Source: Chrysopilus asiliformis
Taxonomy: Eukaryota; Arthropoda; Insecta; Diptera; Rhagionidae
Reading direction: 5' to 3'
NCBI GenBank assembly: GCA_964034945.1
Contig: OZ035962.1
Span: forward strand, 110,239,034-110,303,033
DNA length: 64,000 bases
This document shows, piece by piece, positions 1-10,388 of the stretch. Numbering within the stretch: the first letter of the stretch is position 1; each line of letters opens with the position of its first letter. The position numbers and the translations under genes were made by a program. A model generated the notes under the pieces. It saw only the letters and a list, made by a program, of their open reading frames with translations. It did no database searches and was not told the DNA's origin.

Positions 1-867
1 AAATTTCGCTTGTAGAACCGACTAAGATATGATTCGCCTGTCATAATAGAAATATAATTAACTTTTATTGTTATCACTCCGAAATGTTTATTTGAGTTTA
101 GCGAAATATGATCTTTCGGTCGTTTACCCGGGAGATTTTTTTTTCATTTTGATTAGTTATGTTTCAGAGGCCATTCTCGCCAGAATTTTTAGCTGATACC
201 ACTGTGAGAATACATATTTTTTTTTTTAATTTTAGCTTTTGTGAAGCTTTATGACAGTGTTTTGTCAACACAAAACGACATGCGATTGTCACTCTTTGGT
301 ATTGTTAATGGATGAAATTGCAGCTATAATTTGATCACGCATCGTATCATTTTTGATCATATATTTATAAAGTAGGACAGTGCCCTGATATGTCATTAAC
401 ATTAAACAAAATCGCGTGAGATTAGATCGTTTTTTCTTGCATAATTTTGGTTAATTGTTTACACGCCTATATTGCATTTATGCATGTGGGAAATGTTATT
501 TGATTCACTTGAAAAATTCGCAAGAAAAGCTCACTGACCGCTTATTTAAAGTTGGAAAATTTTTTTCACAAGATTTTTTTCAAATCGACATATTTTAAAT
601 ACCTAGAGTTTTATTCTGGGTTTCGAATACCCTTATATTTGTAAAAAATTACTCATACATGTTGATAATCACTCCATTGTCATGTGGACGTCATGAGATT
701 GTTGCATCGCGGCACAAGACTGTTCGTTTTTTATATCCCTTTTTTCAGTTCTTCAAGCGTATTTTTGATTTTACGCAAATATTTTAGCTGGATTTATATA
801 AAGTTGGTACCATTGTTGCTAATTGTGATAATTTTTTTTATAGTCTTATGTGAGAATCATACACTAG
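1..867. other. AT-rich sequence, no gene seen
   Basis: AT-rich DNA with homopolymer T and A runs. A 94-codon open frame starts at 684 and runs into the repeat fragment at 868-1015. It has no recognisable domain, so I do not call it a gene. Confidence 0.6.
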
Positions 868-1015
868 GATCTAAAGCCCGGTTTATACACTTCAAGCAGG
901 GCGCGGCAAGTAAAGAGAGGCAAGTAGTTTGCTTAGTTTACACGTTGCAAGTAAATCATTTCAAGTAGAATGACAGCCGAACGAAAATATAACCTAAAAT
1001 TTTCTGAGAAATTAT
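868..1015 (+). mobile_element. Fragment of Harbinger-like MITE (K family)
   Basis: This stretch matches the left part of the MITE at 4313-4851. Shared blocks include a GGTTTATACAC start, GTAAAGAGAGGCAAGTAGTT, and AAGTAGAATGACAGC followed by an ATAACCTA block. The outer AGCAGGG terminus is altered and no matching right end is seen, so this is a truncated or degraded copy. It lies just upstream of a copy of the family that hosts the complete K element. Confidence 0.7.
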
Positions 1016-1136
1016 TGAGAAAAAAACGACACTTTTTTGTAGAAAAATTTGCGAATTTCGTGTTGTTTATTCCTTAAAATATTACGACATTCTCTGGCAA
1101 AGCAGCAAATATATAATAAACCGAAACACACATACA

Positions 1137-1408
1137 CACTCAGAAAAATGTCCAGGTCAACTTTTTGTCAGGTTAACTCTGACCTTACACAGGTTTCTGT
1201 AAGCCAGCTAGCGGTCAGAGTTAACCTATCTAAGGTCAACTCGTGCAGCTCCCAATGCCCTACTTCACCTGCTGGTGGCTTAATTTCAGAATTTCTCCGA
1301 CCACAGGTCAACTCAGTTTTACTTTCCCACATGCAGGCGAACGCGCGCCTGCCCGAGGCCAATTACGCCGTATGTAGGTCGTCGAGTTAGCCTCAATTTT
1401 TCTGAGTT
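1137..1408. mobile_element. TA-duplicating MITE (C family), copy 1
   Basis: A 272-bp element with inverted ends: CACTCAGAAAAATG on the left and a near-complement ending TTTTTCTGAGT on the right. It has internal inverted blocks (GTTAACTCTGACC and GGTCAGAGTTAAC) that could fold. It is nearly identical to 4167-4980 once the insertion there is removed. It encodes nothing. The superfamily is inferred as Tc1/mariner-like from the flanking TA of copy 2. Confidence 0.8.
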
Positions 1409-1469
1409 TAAACCGCGTTTAAGATATGGTATACTGTACGCATCGAACCAATCGTTGGACAGAGAAATT

Positions 1470-1740
1470 AACTACAGGATAGGGTGCTGGGATGACAAAA
1501 ATTTTGATTTCCGCCTGTCCGTCCTTGCTTGACCAACATAACTCCCCAAGAAATTCAGCTAGAGACTTGAAACTTCACACAAATAGGTTTCTCGTAAAAA
1601 GTCTTGAACGGGACCATTTCTTCCCCTCTCCACAATTCAAATGAAGCAGTTTTTAGCGATTTTAGCGAAAAAGGTGAGTCGTATCGAAAAAAATTATAGA
1701 AACAAAATCGGTTCAAAATATGGTTTTGCATTTAAAAATT
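1470..1740 (+). mobile_element. Diverged DINE-like remnant
   Basis: The order of motifs follows the DINE-like elements of this window: a GGATGACAAAAATTTTGATT block, a short CTGTCCGTCC tract, GCTAGAGACTTGAAA, and then an A-rich segment ending in a block that resembles the family A interior. No clear ends are visible. It is similar to the remnant at 35095-35440. This is a low-confidence homology call by eye. Confidence 0.35.
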
Positions 1741-1755
1741 TTATATATATAAAAT

Positions 1756-1802
1756 TCATTCCTTCACCCTTCCCTCACCCATTCCTTCACCCCTCACCCA
1801 AC
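1756..1802 (+). repeat. CCTTCACCC short tandem repeat
   Basis: Imperfect repeats of CCTTCACCC / CCCTCACCC lie between an AT stretch and the Helitron that starts at 1841. Confidence 0.7.
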
Positions 1803-1840
1803 TGAATTTTTTTTAAATGAAATTTTGTCTGTTCTCATCA

Positions 1841-2378
1841 TCATACTAATATATAAAAATGAGTTGGTGTCTGTCTGTCTGTCTGGCTGTCTGTCTGTCT
1901 GTCCGTCTGCTCCTCTTTCACGCAAAAACGGCTGAACCGATTGACTTGAAATTTGGCATGAGTGTCTGTGGTAGTTCTGGATCCAACATAGGCATACGGA
2001 AAAGTAGCGCGAGAGGGGGTGGGGTGTAAGGGGAGGGGGGGGGGGTAAGGGAAGGGGGTAAATTGATTTCGAAACTTAGTTTTTGCGCTATGTTACTCTT
2101 TCGCGGGGAAACTACTGAACCGATTGGCCTAAAATTTGGTATAGATATTCGTCGGGGGTCCAGCCCCAAAATAGACCCATTAAAAAGTAGCCCGAGAGGT
2201 GGGGGAGTAAGGGGAGGGGGTAAAGTGATCTCAAAACTGCGCTCTTCCAGTGTTAAACGCGCGGCCAGAGGCGGCGCGGCGTATGATTCGAGGCCGAAGG
2301 CCGACGTAGACAGGGAGGCGAACGCCGACCTGTGGATGGGGGTGTGAACCGCAAAGCGGTTCGGGGCGCAGCCCCTAG
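1841..2378 (+). mobile_element. Non-autonomous Helitron, complete copy
   Basis: The left end is TCATACTAATATATAAA preceded by A. The right end is CTAG followed by T, just after a short hairpin (GGGGC-GCA-GCCCC) and another one upstream (CCGC-AAA-GCGG). A 5' TC, a 3' CTRR, a subterminal hairpin and insertion between A and T are the hallmarks of Helitrons. Inside, a CTGT tract is followed by two diverged tandem units, each with ACCGATTG, AAATTTGG and a G-rich stretch. No Rep/helicase is encoded. The 163-codon and 94-codon open frames inside are repeat artefacts. A second copy, split by another element, lies at 20603-21427. Confidence 0.9.
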
Positions 2379-3789
2379 TATAGAATATTAAACGAATGCC
2401 ACCTGGCAATTCGTAGACAGAGAATTTAAAACCCGTATGTAGGTTCCGATTAATTGAGTATTATAACTTTATTCAAGCGGACCGAGTTTTTTTTTTAAAT
2501 TTTCTAAACTATTATAACTTTTTCCCAGCGAACTGAATTTTTTGTAATTTACATAAATTACGGAATTACTATTTGTTTTTAAGGTAGGTAATTAAAAATG
2601 GATTGCGTGAAATTAAAGAGTAGTCCCAAAAAACTCAGAAACTGATTCTAGCCGAAGACTCGACAAAATCTACATACTCGTACAACAATCCAATTCTCAG
2701 GCGAAGAATTGCAGTTTTTCTTCTGTTTGTTCATAAAACTTTTGCTGTTTTCATAAAATAAAATTTTCTTCTGTTTTCATAAAATATTTGACGATTGGCT
2801 TTTCTGATGTTTTTTAAATGTTTTTTTTATCTTATAACTAGTTTAAATAGAAAAATAATGAAGAAAGCCGTTTTTAACACCCTTTTGTGTAATTTTTAAA
2901 TTGATTTTTGCCTCGTTACGTCTTTGGTTGATTTCTATTTTTCTTCAATCGATAGAACTTCTAAACGAAATCTTATAATCCTGAATAAAGTTCTTAAGAA
3001 GAAAACGTTAACTACTTATTGCTGGATGTAGAACTTCCTCAAGGCATACGAGAAGTTTTCCCTTTGATCTTCCTGTTAATCGTATTTTATTGTTCTGCTT
3101 TTATTTTGCTTGTCAAACGATCGCTAACGCTTCGACTTTTACTTGACTTGCCCTCGAGTTGCCTTAGTTTGACGCAATGTGGGTGAATTGTATGGCAAAA
3201 AAAAACTTTCCCTGAAGTGATTTCTGGCGTTTTACAGGGAGCAAAAAGCAGACACAAGAGAACACTGGAAATCCCAATGAAAATGACAAAGGACCGAACG
3301 GAATAAGGAAACACAAAAATAAGACAGGAAGTAAGGAAATCTTGAGAACCAACACTACAATAAGAGCATCAATGACATGAAAAACTGAAAATAAAAATTG
3401 AAAACGAAATAAAATAAAAAGAATAAAATTAAATGAAAATAAGTGCTTGCTTATTGGAAAGTAAAAAAACACCATCTCAAAAGCTATTTTCCCAAAGAAA
3501 AGTTTCGAATTACAATCACATCCAATTACGTTTTTCTCTTGTATAAAAGGCCTCTCTATCTTCTCATCCGTACAGGACTCGAATCAAGTTCAGAATATCA
3601 CTCTTCACATTTCCTTTTTCCTGTTTTTATAGGATTATCGACTCTTTAAATTGATTTTCAAAAACGTTGTTTTTGAATACAAAAACAATGTTTAAAAAAA
3701 AATGGAGTGGGGAAAAGTAATGAGGACAGCACTGTTTGTAAGTGAATTGTAATCGAGCTCAAAAAAAAAACAACGAAAAACAATAACAA
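2379..3789. other. AT-rich sequence, no gene seen
   Basis: AT-rich DNA. Short open frames at 3087-3649 overlap on both strands, lack domains and look like chance frames. I see no repeat family from elsewhere in the window. Confidence 0.5.
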
Positions 3790-4090
3790 CTATGCGACTG
3801 ATCACAAAGTAACCGATTAGCAACGATTTTTTGTGACCGGTTACAATATAACCGATTAGTAACAGCTTTATAGCTAATCGGTTACAAAATATCCAATTTG
3901 TCACAAATGACATTATGTAATCGGCAACGGTACTTTTGCGACCAGTCACAAAGTAACCAATTTTAAAATGATTCTTTTGACACCTGCCGCAAAGTAACCG
4001 TCATATAAACGGATTTGCAACCGCCAGTTAGCGATCAGGGTCACATTGTAACCTGCGTTACAAATGGTTACTTCGGACTGATTGAGAAAT
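3790..4090. repeat. Cluster of GTAACC/GGTTAC motifs
   Basis: Roughly ten copies of AAAGTAACC, ATAACCGATTAG or their complement GGTTAC are spaced 20-50 bases apart over about 300 bp, often with CACAAAGT or GTGACC beside them. The arrangement mixes both orientations, like a diverged minisatellite or a foldback element that has lost its clean ends. Confidence 0.55.
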
Positions 4091-4166
4091 TGGAAAAAAA
4101 AACCTTAGAAAAATTGCTTTTCAAACTTTTTATTTGTTTTTGCGTATAAGTGCTCGTTCGCTTATA

Positions 4167-4980
4167 CACTCAGAAAAATGTCCAGGTCAACTTTTTGTCA
4201 GGTTAACTCTGACCTTACAGAGGTGTCTGTAAGCCAGCTAGCGGTCAGAGTTAACCTATCTAAGGTCAACTCGTGCAGCTCCCAATGCCCTACTTCACCT
4301 GCTGGTGGCTTAAGCAGGGTTTATACACAGCGAGTAACTCGCTGCGAGTAAAGAGAGGCAAGTAGTTTGCTTCGTTTACACGATGCGAGTAAATCGTTGC
4401 AAGTAGAATGACAGCTGAATAAAACATAACCTACAATTTTCTGAGCAAAGATATCTTTGTTTGGTTTACTGTGAAGAAGTGTATTAGGTGTTTCGTTAAT
4501 ATAGACAAAAAAATATACAACGCGATTTTGAAGACAATTAAAAACGCGTTCAGCTAAAAACAGGAAAATAAAGAAAATTCTAAGTGCAAATATTCTACAC
4601 AAAATGACACCTTCCTCCGGCGAAAACAGCAAACGAAATGAATTAAAACACAAACAAATAAAACCACCTCATTTGTACACGGTTCCATGTTGTTGTATTG
4701 GTTTTTACTTGCTAGAAAAATAGAATGGCTTTCTATTATTTTTGAGAGAGCAGCGAGTATTCTCACACATATGCGAGCGTCGCACACTAGCTCAAATCGC
4801 GTGTATTTACGTCTACTTGCAGCGAGTTACTCGCTGTGTATTAACCCTGCTTTAATTTCAGAATTTCTCTGACCACAGGTCAACTCACTTTTACTTGCCC
4901 ACATGCAGGCGAAAGCGCGCCTGCCCGGGGCCAATTACGCCGTATGTAGGTCGTCGAGTTAGCCTCCATTTTTCTGAGTG
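4167..4980. mobile_element. TA-duplicating MITE (C family), copy 2, split by insertion
   Basis: Perfect inverted ends CACTCAGAAAAATG and CATTTTTCTGAGTG, flanked on each side by TA (4165-4166 and 4981-4982). Left part 4167-4312 and right part 4855-4980 together match copy 1 (1137-1408) almost base for base. They are separated by the Harbinger-like MITE at 4313-4851. The TA duplication suggests a Tc1/mariner-type transposase acted in trans. No coding capacity. Confidence 0.88.
4313..4851. mobile_element. PIF/Harbinger-like MITE (K family), complete and nested
   Basis: A 539-bp element with inverted ends of about 30 bp that begin AGCAGGGTTTATACACAGCG and share GAGTAACTCGCTGC. It is flanked by TTA on both sides (4310-4312 and 4852-4854), and the TTA occurs once at the same point in the uninterrupted copy near 1280. 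A 3-bp TWA-type duplication is typical of PIF/Harbinger. The two open frames inside (110 and 77 codons, minus strand) have no transposase motif. A fragment of the same family lies at 868-1015. Confidence 0.88.
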
Positions 4981-4982
4981 TA

Positions 4983-6954
4983 GCCTATAACCTTATGGTC
5001 AAAAAAATTAATTATCATTTTTGATTCATGGTTTTTACTTGACCTTCTTGCCAGAAAGAGGCTCCTAGTGGGGTTTCAGAGCACACATGCTTGACCTATT
5101 AGGAGGAATTTTTCGGATGTAAAAACATTCAAAAAATAATATAATATGACCTGTAAGCTGAGACTCTCCAAGAGACTGTGTGTAAACTTTCATTTTTATC
5201 AGTTAAACAAAACTTATTTTACACCTTTATTGAGAAAATAAATACATATTATGATCCTAGCATATGTCAAAAGTCACCTGCATAAAAACAGTGTCAAAAT
5301 AATAATAATTTCCTTTACCTTACTGGTTTCTCAGTTATTTTTTTTTTTTTGTCAAAAAACACAATTCAAAAAGCCGCTTCGAACACCTTTACAGCCCTTC
5401 ACTTGACCTTTTTTTTAATTAAACACTTTTCCAAAATGTGTTTCCTAAAAAAGGATCAAAGCTGCAATTTGTTCGGGGTAAATATTTCCCATGACCGAAT
5501 CAGCTGCTGTTCTCTTGAGTCCTCAAACATTCATTCCGAGGAGATATTTTCGGTTCGGTAACATATGCCAGCAAATACCGAAATTCTTATCAGTCCAATA
5601 TCATGCCACTTTATGAAATACCACGACGGACCGTATTAAAAACTTATAGCTCATATATATAACCGTTAATGCGGACCTTAATGTGCATAACGACGGTCGT
5701 TTGTTGTCTGATTGCATAAAAAGATCGTCTGATCACTTTGCAAACGTCTTATTAAACCTTGAAATTGAAATAATGAAAACCAAAAGGAAATAAAGAAAAC
5801 CAACATAAAATTATGTTGATGTGGACCGAAAATGCATAAATGAACCATCAAGGCTCGGCTCCTCATACGGTCTGATATGGATTATTACCTCCGCAATGGA
5901 AGAAAGAAAAACTCAGCTGTACTTCGTCATTTGTCAGGTGTAGATATGTATATGTCAAAATAATTCATACACTCGGTGGCTTTTGTCCAATTTGTTTCAA
6001 TTCTTAGGTTAAGTGGGATTCTGTCCACTAGCAGAAGACCTAATTATACCTGATCCATGTTTGTTAGCCACCAGAAATAAGGTGAAACTGTTTGGTCATG
6101 TAACACCTTTTTTTCCAACAAAAATGAAAATGTCGAAATGCTTATTTTATGCTAATTTCGGGTAACGTGCATTTGCATCATTAAAATGTTTAAGGTCAGT
6201 TTGCACTCCGTTGATTGCCTCTAATTTGTCTGAAAATTTCATCGTGGTCGCGGTTGTTGATTCACTTCCGAATGCCGCTGGCGAGGGTGACGGAATTTTT
6301 CTCGTACGGAATTTTAATCGAGAAAAGGTTTTTTGTACCCTGAGTAGTTTTCCCCACTTTATCTATTCACGCGGACCAATGCGTGGGTAGCAGATATGAG
6401 AAGTTTTCCAAGTAAAAATTTTAGTTTATATTGCAAATCTCGATGCCATGCTGTATGAATAATTTCCCAAGGGATTCTATTTTACCCTGAATGCTGTTTG
6501 CTTTGCACAAAATTCACAAATTTAAATTCACTGCTAACCATTTGTCTATGGAGAAAATCAAGAATTTTTTGTAATGTAGGTGAGATTTAGACGGAAGAAC
6601 TTTCATCTTATCTGCTTGCAGATATTGGAATCGAAATTTCGATAGCATTAAGAAAGATATTTTTCGTACATGTTTTTTTGTTAAATTTTTTAAGGACTCT
6701 TTAATAAATCAGGATTAATTTAAGTCATCCATACCATTAGATTTTTCTCATATTTCAGATTTTCATTTTTTTCCCCCAAAATTTTTTTTGGGTTTTTAAA
6801 ATCTTGAAATGTTATAAATTCTGGAAGCAGTATAGGCTCGCAATGTAGAGAGAATGCACGAAAATTTATAAATCCACGAAGCGATCTGTGTTCCCTGAAA
6901 AGGATCAGTCGGGTGCCAAAAAAAAATTTCACTCTCCAAAAAGGTTTTAATTGT
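4983..6954. other. AT-rich sequence, no gene seen
   Basis: AT-rich DNA without recognisable repeats, RNA genes or convincing open frames. The short frames at 5349, 5678 and 6720 lack domains. Confidence 0.5.
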
Positions 6955-7461
6955 TATACCCGTATGGTGAAACCAAAGGGTATATTAACTTTGCCTTACC
7001 GTTTGTAACGCCAAGATCCCGTCATCACACAAAAAAATGAATTACACCAGTGTGTTTAGAATGACAAAAAAAGTTGAATTTAGCATGTCCGTCCGTCTGT
7101 CTGTCCGTCTGTCTGTCTGTGGCGCGGATTGCGGGCGCACGGATTGAGCTACAGACTTGAAATTTTGCGCAAATCCGTTTTTCGTTAGGGGGGGTACCCC
7201 CCATACGAACGAAATCGTTTTTTGTGAATATCTCAAAAACGGTGCATCTTATCAAAAAAGTGCAAGAACAAAAGTTATTTAGGATATGATTCTACATAAG
7301 ACTCCCATACATCAAAATCCGATTGGAATAAATTTTAAAAAATCTTATTGGAAAGTTTAACTTCAAAGTGGAATTTTGGTACAACTGTTCAAATTTTGAT
7401 ACGAATATCACCATACGGGTGTCCAATGATTGCCAGATTGGCAATTATAGCTTTTGTTATG
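6955..7461 (+). mobile_element. DINE-like (Helentron-type) element, family A copy 1
   Basis: It begins TATACCC and repeats GGGTATA 17 bases later. Subterminal inverted repeats ACCCGTATGGTGA (6958-6970) and TCACCATACGGGT (7408-7420) frame a core. The core holds a GTCY microsatellite (about 7088-7120), then GCGGATTGCGGGCGCACGGA. After the second repeat comes a 6-bp stem with 5-nt loop (7429-7445, ATTGCC-AGATT-GGCAAT), and the copy ends near GTTATG. This is the described layout of DINE-1/INE-1 elements, non-autonomous Helentrons. The 76- and 64-codon minus frames inside are not genes. Confidence 0.9.
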
Positions 7462-7496
7462 TTTTTATAGCGAAAAGAAGATTTAACAAATATTTC

Positions 7497-7537
7497 ACTT
7501 TTCAATGTTTTACTTTTCAATGTTTTACTTTTCAATG
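7497..7537 (+). repeat. 15-bp tandem repeat, about 2.7 units
   Basis: The unit ACTTTTCAATGTTTT occurs twice in full and a third time in part, just downstream of family A copy 1. Confidence 0.9.
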
Positions 7538-7543
7538 CATGGG

Positions 7544-8346
7544 CCAAATTTAACAGTTATCTATTTGGTTATTTCCCACTTTTTTAATTTATTTATAGCG
7601 CCATATTTCAAAATATTCCACTTACCAATAAAGGTTTGGTAACACCTTTGCCTCTCTGCGTCGCACCCACAGTCTTACAAAGATTGCAAACAATAACTGA
7701 ATTGCAACATTTGTTAGGTTTTTCGTTGCCACTTATCAACAGCATATTGTCCCTTGATTCTTATCGTGTACCAAACGACATTTGTGACTTTTTGGGGGGT
7801 TGTATTTTGATCCAACCTCTTTAAAACGCGCCAGGTTCCAGCGCTTTTGGTAGCCAACAAAACCACTATGAAAGAACTGTTGGTTTGCTAGAAAATCTCA
7901 AAAATCAATTTTTTCATACTGTAATGAGAATATCTCGAGAAGGGATAAAGATACAAATTGACGGTCAAAAACAAATAGTGGGAAATATTATTTCCTTTAA
8001 TTTATTTCTAATATACCTATCACCATAAAAACTCGTTAGTTTTCGATAAAAACGCCAAAAACTAAATTTTTATAAATAACGGAAAATACCGGTAACAGTT
8101 AATACCGATAACGGTTCGAGATATAGAGTTCTTGTGAAAAGAAAAAAAAATGGTAAATATTAATTCTTTAATTTCCCGCATATAAGCCACTATCAAAAAA
8201 CGCAAAAAACCAAATCTAGTTTTTTTTTGTAATTCCAATTTTCTTTTTTCCTGGTACATCGTTTTGAAAATGGAATTTTTGAAAATCCCATTACTATCAA
8301 AATATTGCTGCGACAAACATCTGTTAGCGTAAATTAGTTTCAGAAA
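7544..8346. other. Non-coding, faint tandem duplication
   Basis: No gene. Two blocks of about 160 bp (about 7905-8065 and 8097-8250) share an order of motifs: 'ata(t)ctcgag/ttcgagatat', 'aaatattaattcttt', then 'cgcaaaaaac'. This suggests an old tandem duplication or two arms of a decayed element. Confidence 0.3.
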
Positions 8347-8348
8347 TA

Positions 8349-8971
8349 CAGTAATCCCTCGAACTGCGCGGTAGATACGTTCCACAAAAAGAGCGCGCAC
8401 TGCGAAACCGCGCACTGTGAACCCTACTTTGTATGAAATATTGGGGTTAGGTCCCAGATATTAGAAAAATTCAAAAAAAAAATAGAAAAAAGTTTTTATT
8501 TAACGACATATTTAAAGTAATACAAAGATATGATATGTATTACTAATCTTTTTGAAAAATTAGTGATTGATTACCCGATTTTTATTTTTTATTATGAATT
8601 TCTGCGTATGAGGCTAAAGCGGCTGTCAAAGTTTTCCGAAATTTTAAGACACGCTCCATATCAGGGTTCATATTAAGAGCTGCTTATTCAAGTTGACTAT
8701 CAAGCACAAAAGAATTTGCAAGTTTTTCGCACTTAATAATATAAGCACGAAATTACCAAATATGTACGAAGATACCAAATTACCAGCTGATTCCTTCTTG
8801 TCGGGGATTCACCAAAATATATGTTCAGAACATGTTTTTTATACGGAAATTATAAAAAAACCGCGCAGCTGCGAAATTTTTACCGCACAGTTCGAAATTT
8901 TGGTATTAAAAACTTAACCGCGCAGTTGCGAAACCGCGCAGTCCGAAACCGCGCAGTTCGAGGGATTACTG
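8349..8971. mobile_element. pogo/Tigger-like MITE, 623 bp
   Basis: Inverted ends CAGTAATCCCTCGAACTGCG and its complement are perfect for about 24 bp. They are flanked by TA at 8347-8348 and 8972-8973. Near both ends the motif AACCGCGCA recurs, making short subterminal repeats. CAGT ends with TA duplication are typical of pogo/Tigger-type Tc1/mariner elements. The interior is AT-rich and carries no transposase. Open frames of 74-117 codons overlap the ends and are not genes. Confidence 0.88.
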
Positions 8972-8973
8972 TA

Positions 8974-10280
8974 ATAGTTTTACAAGAAAATAAAAAAAAG
9001 TTGCCCCTTTTTCGAACAGTTTTTTCGCAATTTCCCCGCAAAGTTTAAAAGTTGATTATCTTTAAACTACGTTTTGGCGTTTGGTACATACATATTACAT
9101 ATATTGTGAGAGCGGTCAAGATTGCTGGTATCATTAGCACCAAGCCGTACCTATCATTACTTGTTTCGATAAAGCAAGTTGAAAAAAATCATACATGTAA
9201 AAATAAAATAAAAAAACTTACAAATTAATAAAATATCGATTTCTTATAGTACAAAATGTATTACAAATAATATAACATTTCATTTGAAGAATAACTACTT
9301 ACACCAGTGAATTATAAAATATTGATTTTACAAAGGATATGAAGTTTATTTGAAATCTTTACTCATAAAATTAAAAAGTAGATATTTTTATTATTGAAAT
9401 CAATTGAAAATTTAAATCCCGTGACTTCGAAACTTTGGTTATAAAACTTTAGTGTAAAATTTGCGAAACATTGTTACTGAGGGAAAATTACTGTGTACGA
9501 AAAAAAAAATGCAAAAGTCAATAATTGCACGCAGCAATTGCACTGGATTTGAATTTATAGACGAGAACAAAGGTTACCGCAGGCTACATTGAAATGAAAT
9601 CATTCCAGGAAACGATAAAACACAAAACTAATATTGCGATTTTAGCAGAATTTCATTTTTATGCTTTGTTGGCAGGGAAAAAAAAACGGAAATTGAAAGA
9701 ATCGAAAAGAGAAAAATAATAATAATAAAATAGTGAAACAATACAAATTGGAAACATGTGGAAAACTCAAACGGAAATGAACTAATTGATGGCTACGGAA
9801 TTGTAACTCACAGTCAGTTGGCCCCATTGGCCACTTTTATTCGTTTCATAGATGATTTTTGTGCAGTTGCTGTGTGGCCGGTGGTACCTGGCCCGACATG
9901 TTTCTGTAGATGAGTTTTCCATTAGTTTGATTGACCCTTCCGGGTCTCCTCTGTATGTTTTCCTTTCATCTGATCGAAATATCGCTTTTGGTAAGATTTT
10001 TAAAAATCGAATATTCTCCTGTCAGTTTTTAAATGATGGACTATATTTTTCATTTGTAAATTTTTTTTTAGAAGATTTTTTAAAAAATGTTTTTTGATGG
10101 CTGATGAAAGAGTTGTATTTACTGGAAAAATTTCTCGATGAGTGCAGGCAAAGATGGCAGTTAAGTTAAAATGGCAGCGGGAGTTAAATTGATTAGAAAA
10201 GCTCATCAGGGAAAGCTTGAAAGCTTCGCTTCTCTTTGTCACACTTAAAACTTTTCACATAAGTTTGCTTCGCTCTTTAG
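8974..10280. other. AT-rich sequence, no gene seen
   Basis: AT-rich DNA. Short open frames at 9642-10242 lie on both strands, are rich in Phe and Leu from poly-T and resemble no family. Confidence 0.5.
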
Positions 10281-10378
10281 TTGCTGTTGCTGTTGCTGTT
10301 GCTGTCGCTGTTGTTGTTGCTGTCGCTGTTGCTGTTGATGTCGCTGTTGCTGTCGCTGTCGCTGTCTCTGTCGCTGAA
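10281..10378 (+). repeat. CTGTTGCTGTCG imperfect trinucleotide repeat
   Basis: About 98 bp of GCTGTT/GCTGTC units. On the minus strand one frame reads Gln (CAG/CAA) with scattered Arg (CGA) and a single His. It is not part of a long open frame with an identifiable partner, so I treat it as a microsatellite, with a polyglutamine-encoding exon as a remote alternative. Confidence 0.8.
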
Positions 10379-10388
10379 GTAGCCTATC

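Noticed and set aside
875..968. C-terminal part of the 94-codon frame at 684-968
   Set aside because: It enters the K-family MITE fragment; no independent coding evidence.
1918..2409. 163-codon minus frame rich in Pro and Leu
   Set aside because: It lies within the Helitron at 1841-2378 and its composition comes from the G-rich tracts.
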